Source: Ailanthus altissimus (Eukaryota > Streptophyta > Magnoliopsida > Sapindales > Simaroubaceae). From it: DNA of 64,000 bases. Both the position numbers and the translations under genes were made by a program. Shown one piece after another: positions 60,060-64,000 of the stretch. The notes beneath the pieces are model-generated. The model saw only the letters and a program-made list of their open reading frames with translations, searched no databases and was not told the DNA's origin. The stretch spans positions 312,501 through 376,500 of the forward strand of contig OX327699.1 of assembly GCA_946807835.1 (NCBI GenBank), in the 5' to 3' direction. How positions within the stretch are numbered: the first letter of the stretch is position 1; the number at the start of each line of letters is the position of its first letter.

Positions 60060-60560
60060 TATTAAGCTAACTTTTTAATAAATCAGGAAGACACACAAGG
60101 AGGTCAACCCAGAAGGGAATGCTTTATCTTTTCATATCAGTGTTATGTCCTATGTACTAACATTGCAGAGTATGAAACAACAATTATAAGCATACTCACC
60201 ACCTCAAGAATGGGTGCGAAAATATCAAATTAATTAGGGATTCAAATCTAGATACCATTAAGTAGAATAAGTTTGTTATACGATAACCAACTTTATTATT
60301 GTACCAAATTATGATCTAGCAACTATTGGCCACATTTGTAAAGACTAAAATAAAACACATCGTATAGGAAAAGAACAAGCACACAAATGCCTTAGCCATT
60401 ATGGGGGCTAAGATGGATTTTAATTCATATGCTTAACCAATATTATAATCAAAAAGTGCAACGAATCCATTCTTCTATGAGCAAAAAAATAGCCAGATCA
60501 TGACAAAATACTAGTGAGAACCCATTAAGCAAGCCTTATAAAACCTATAAAGGAACCCAC
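60060..60560 (+). pseudogene. Gypsy RNase H remnant, plus strand
   Basis: Frameshifted plus-strand reading with NIAEYETTIISILTTSRMGA near 60160-60215, the Tat/Athila-type TNNEAEYEAL block, and KNKHTNALAIMGAKMDF near 60373-60420, the HADALA block. Stops between. The upstream RT is not visible, so the element is 5'-deleted. Confidence 0.65.
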
Positions 60561-61900
60561 ATTTCAAAACCCTCAAAAGATTATATCTTGGTTATAGGTA
60601 ACCCTTACAAATTGTTCCTTAAAATGATATCATAAGTTGCATCCATAAGCAAGAGGGGTAGCCAACATATCCATCAATCTTTTTACAGTATATAAAACAT
60701 ATGGAAAACTTATAAAAAAAAACATAAAGAGGTAGGTACTATTGACCGAGATGAATAGCTAAACATATGCCATACAAGTTACCTGCCCAAATTTAATTTT
60801 TAAGCCATAGTTTACAATGAAAAGGCATTCATAACTATAACTGAAGAAGAATTATAAGTACCCTGCATGGAATACCTCTTAAAAGGCATTCTACGTCATA
60901 ATTCCACATATATGCACAAGCTCAAATGGACCACCAAGAGGTATTTAATGAAGAATAAGATCTTATTCTGTAAAAGCCTTAAAGAACATGCCTAGACTTC
61001 ACAAAGACACAAAATCTATTGAATTAGACCCACGCCAGAGAATGTGGAGAACACTAAGGTAAATAAAAGTTGTACTATCACTTGCTGGAGCTCGACTACT
61101 ACTGACCTATCATGCAAAATGATGATAAGACTTCTTCAGGATATAAATGCTAAATCTACACTAACTTAGAACACCAACATTATATAGTCCTATAAGACAT
61201 GGCAAAACTCCAGCCGCTTTACATCTAAGGGATGGATTTGGTAGGCCTAATAACTCTAGCTGGTAAAGGGTACATTGGTCGCCATAAACTACTTCTCCAA
61301 GTAGGTCAAAGCAATCCTATTGAGAAAGGTAAATGATGTTGTTGTATTAAATTTCTTATAGGAAAACACCCTATATCGTTTTAACATCCCATACAAAATC
61401 ATCAATGAAAGTGGCATGTCCTTCATGAACAAATAAATGGATACCAACTTAGGGTGTTACGACATCAAGCATAAACGTTCATTACCATACTACCCCCAAG
61501 GCAAATGCCAGGCTAAAGCTACAAATAAAGCATTGTTGAAAGTGCTCAGCAAAATGGTGCATAAATACTATATAAACTAAAGTATACACCTCAATGACAT
61601 TATTAGGCCTATAGAATAACATCATGCTAAGCCATTGGTTGCTACTCATACTCTTTCATATATAGGTTGCAGCCATAACACCAATAGAGAATTACACTCG
61701 AATGATTACATAATTCAACACGCCACACAACTATGTTCACACCTTAAGCAACTCACTTTGAAGATTCTACTAAACTTTTTTTTAAAACTAAGGCCAAAGA
61801 TGAATACACGTGACTTCAAAGGTCTCGAGAAACCTTTACAACAAAATAGTTTCTTAGGTATCAATATAACCCTTACAATGAATGTGCATATCCCTTAACT
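60561..61900 (+). pseudogene. Gypsy integrase, plus strand, broken
   Basis: Motifs in order on the plus strand: GMDLVGLITLAGKGYIG near 61230-61280 (first catalytic Asp in MDLVG); IISDNGT-like sequence decayed near 61400; then YYPQGNGQAEATNKALL-like sequence near 61485-61535, here broken as PPRQMPG. The final open frame 61635-61898 begins with VATHTLSYIG, the family's TP(Y/F)SLVYG-like block near 61640. Tat or Athila group. Not functional. Confidence 0.7.
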
Positions 61901-62576
61901 TTTAAAGTGTTCCCCATAAGTACTTGACTAAACCTAATACAAGAATTGATACAAACAAAAATAATTTTAAACTTCTAGATAAGTTAATATGAAGATTTTA
62001 GCACAATTAGGGCATAATGATTTTGAAGTGTAATGTCTCAATATATTTTTTAGCTTCCTTAAATTAGGTATTTATAGAGTAATAGGAAAACTAGTCGTGG
62101 TAGCTCATTTATAGCCACTATAAAAATTCAAAAAATTGCTCATTTATAGCCACTATAAAAATTCAAAAAATTACAGAATTAGTTCAATTAGTTTGAAAAG
62201 CCACACAACCACTTTTCACTTTTATGTGCACATATTGGGTCTCAAGAAGAGCCAGTATAATTACTAAAAAACTTTCTGATTTGTTAAAGTCTTAAAGTTC
62301 TTAAGTTTACATAAGTACTTCACTTGCTCATAAAATTCTTTCCTTATGTATTTAAATATTCAATGCCAAATATACTAATGCATTATAATCAATATATTTT
62401 TTTTTATCATCAAAACATTAATTTGTATGACTAAAAAGCCAACAAAGCTGTTAAGGACATGCAATAGTCAAACAATTATCATCGCGACACAAGCTCAGTA
62501 GTAGAAATTGGCGATCGAGAAGTAGTTACAGAAGTTAATGTCTGTTAAGCCCCCAAGATAAAACTTTGGGGGCGCT
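61901..62576 (+). other. 3' untranslated part of the plus-strand gypsy relic
   Basis: Contains a 35-bp tandem duplication (62104-62173) and ends with CCCCCAAGATAAAACTTTGGGGGCGC (62551-62575, quoted here as arms CCCCCAAG and CTTTGGGGG), whose purine-rich part is the likely polypurine tract. A possible 3' LTR start TGTAGAATTTTAAAAGAC follows at 62578. Confidence 0.5.
62104..62173. repeat. 35-bp tandem duplication
   Basis: CTCATTTATAGCCACTATAA at 62104 repeats at 62139 with the following AAATTCAAAAAATT. Two nearly perfect copies. Confidence 0.95.
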
Positions 62577-62782
62577 TTGTAGAATTTTAAAAGACATTGT
62601 TTAGAGCAAGGTGGAGGAGTAATCCTAACCACCCTTTTACCTTTTGGATCCTATTTGGACCCTTCTTACCTAAAAAGGGGCCTTCTTCAACATGTTAAGG
62701 AGTTTCCCCTATTTCTACACAATAGCAATCGTGAGAGTCCTAGGATTTTGAGGTAGAGCCCTCGCTCTTTTGACACCTAAGG
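62577..62782 (+). mobile_element. Start of the 3' LTR of the plus-strand gypsy relic, truncated
   Basis: About 205 bp after the polypurine tract, up to the LTR that begins at 62783. Too short to compare with the candidate LTR at 59092. Confidence 0.4.
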
Positions 62783-64000
62783 TGTCACGCCCCAGACCCA
62801 AAAGATCTGACACAAGACATAACTTATACTCATTCAATAATGTGCACTTGTAATTAATATTGTATAAAATTTCAAACTTGAATTCTACATAAGAATCCTT
62901 AGCAAATTGCTAGTAGGTTCATCACAAAAATCAACTTATGACCATACTTGGTGAAACATAAACCAAATACAACTAATAAAATAATATATAAATATTTATT
63001 TAATACGGATAAATCAAATATATTAAACTACGTGTCCATAAATGAAACACTTAGTAACTTAGAAACTTAAGAAACCCAAGAGACAACAAAAGTCTTGCCA
63101 AATTCGCTAAGCACACATGTACCTTATTTACCTGAAATCACCATAAACTATAATGAGTATAAAACTCAGTAAGCATATTAGTTTTTCATATATCAAAATA
63201 CAAAAACATATATATACAAATTGCATATGTATGATATGCCATGATAAATCAAAATCATAATCTTATTAAATCACATGTCAGGTAAGCGCTTATACATTTT
63301 TTCAAACATATAATAGGAATGCCATTACTCAACTACTACTTAGTAGGACTTTCATATCATATATCACATAATGAGCCAAATGTCACCCGTCAATGATATA
63401 CCGTATGAGAGGAATAGTACAAGTGAGGTTTAAATTACACATATATAACGCTCATGCACGAAGGTAAGAGCCAAATCCTCACTCTGATCATCGGTGAGTT
63501 CTCTCACATGCATAAATACACCACTACACGAATGTGATGACTCACATTTCCTTTAGGTACCAAAAAGATGCTCCATACATAAAGAACACATAACATATAC
63601 CAATCTCAAAGGAAAGACCACACATAAAGACTCCACAAATCACATAAGATACATACTAAGTAAATAGCGAGTTCAAGCATCCTTAAAATACAAAACGCAT
63701 CTCATGGACATTTTTCACTTCAAAAGCTTTCTTTGTTGAACCATTTCATTTTGAAAGCCCACTTTCATAAACATATGTATATCCATACTCAATGTCAATA
63801 CTCACATTCATAAACATATGTCTTTCACATTTCATATCAAATATACTTTAGCATAACATAAACATATTTCTAAGCACATTTATAAAATTATACATAAACA
63901 ATTACTATGTTTATTGTGATTTCAATAAAAGTCTAGTATACTTACATCTTAACAATTTCGAGTATAAGGCTTAATTCTCCTTAACCTATCAATGGAGATT
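62783..64000 (-). mobile_element. Tekay-like gypsy LTR, minus strand, runs off the window
   Basis: Begins TGTCACGCCCCAGACCCAAA, the reverse complement of the GGGGCGTGACA ending common in chromovirus LTRs. On the minus strand TACTGAGTTTTATACTCATT near 63155-63175 and CAGGTAA near 63130 match the 3' motif of the other Tekay-like LTRs, but the sequence is a different family. The start of the LTR lies beyond 64000. Confidence 0.7.

Overview
This is nuclear DNA of a flowering plant, very probably a eudicot. It is AT-rich, has almost no long open reading frames, and most of it is transposable elements in layers. The families seen are plant Ty1/copia, Ty3/gypsy (Tat-like, chromovirus-like and a short-LTR type), a CACTA transposase, SINE-like and foldback elements, and an endogenous pararetrovirus. 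I recognise one host gene, a four-exon NPF5-type (NRT1/PTR family) transporter. I see no tRNA or rRNA gene, no CRISPR array and no operon.

Layout. 1-6420: decayed plus-strand copia element (integrase, RT, RNase H, 3' LTR), split at 582 by a long solo LTR (family A). 6421-14100: non-coding tandem array with a period near 183 bp. It is interrupted by a second family A LTR (6864-8648) and by a Tekay-like gypsy solo LTR with TTTTG target-site duplications (9555-12432), and its right end turns into inverted copies. 14100-19743: mostly anonymous DNA with two fold-back structures and a family B solo LTR (15199-17312). 19744-29630: endogenous caulimovirid, order movement protein, coat protein, zinc knuckle, protease region, RT, RNase H. 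It is heavily broken and carries a Tekay-like solo LTR at 23129-25898. It is bounded by direct repeats of about 370 bp that run from just after the viral TATA box to the primer-binding site. 29754-31911: the NPF5 gene, starting about 120 bp after the viral right repeat and in the same orientation, with three small frameshifts in its last exon.

32211-34680: short gypsy relic with 370-bp LTRs. 34683-39736 and 52941-53400: minus-strand Tat-like gypsy relic (protease, RT, integrase and a possible antisense accessory ORF). It was split by a family A LTR (39737-41054 and 52456-52935, GAAAG on both sides), which was split by a minus-strand copia element with family B LTRs (41055-52455), whose leader was split by a Tekay-like solo LTR (48234-51019, CATTC on both sides). 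53880-55560: buried CACTA transposase. 56350-59091: another family A LTR with its own insertion. 59092-62782: plus-strand gypsy relic (RNase H, integrase). 62783 to the end: a Tekay-like LTR that leaves the window.

Nothing here works as a gene cluster. The points of most biological interest are the viral promoter and leader sitting just upstream of the transporter gene, the structure of the viral ends, the three-deep nesting with intact target duplications, and several non-coding repeats I cannot assign. I did not find a clear, previously undescribed system. Names come from reading translations and repeat structure by eye; no database search was made.
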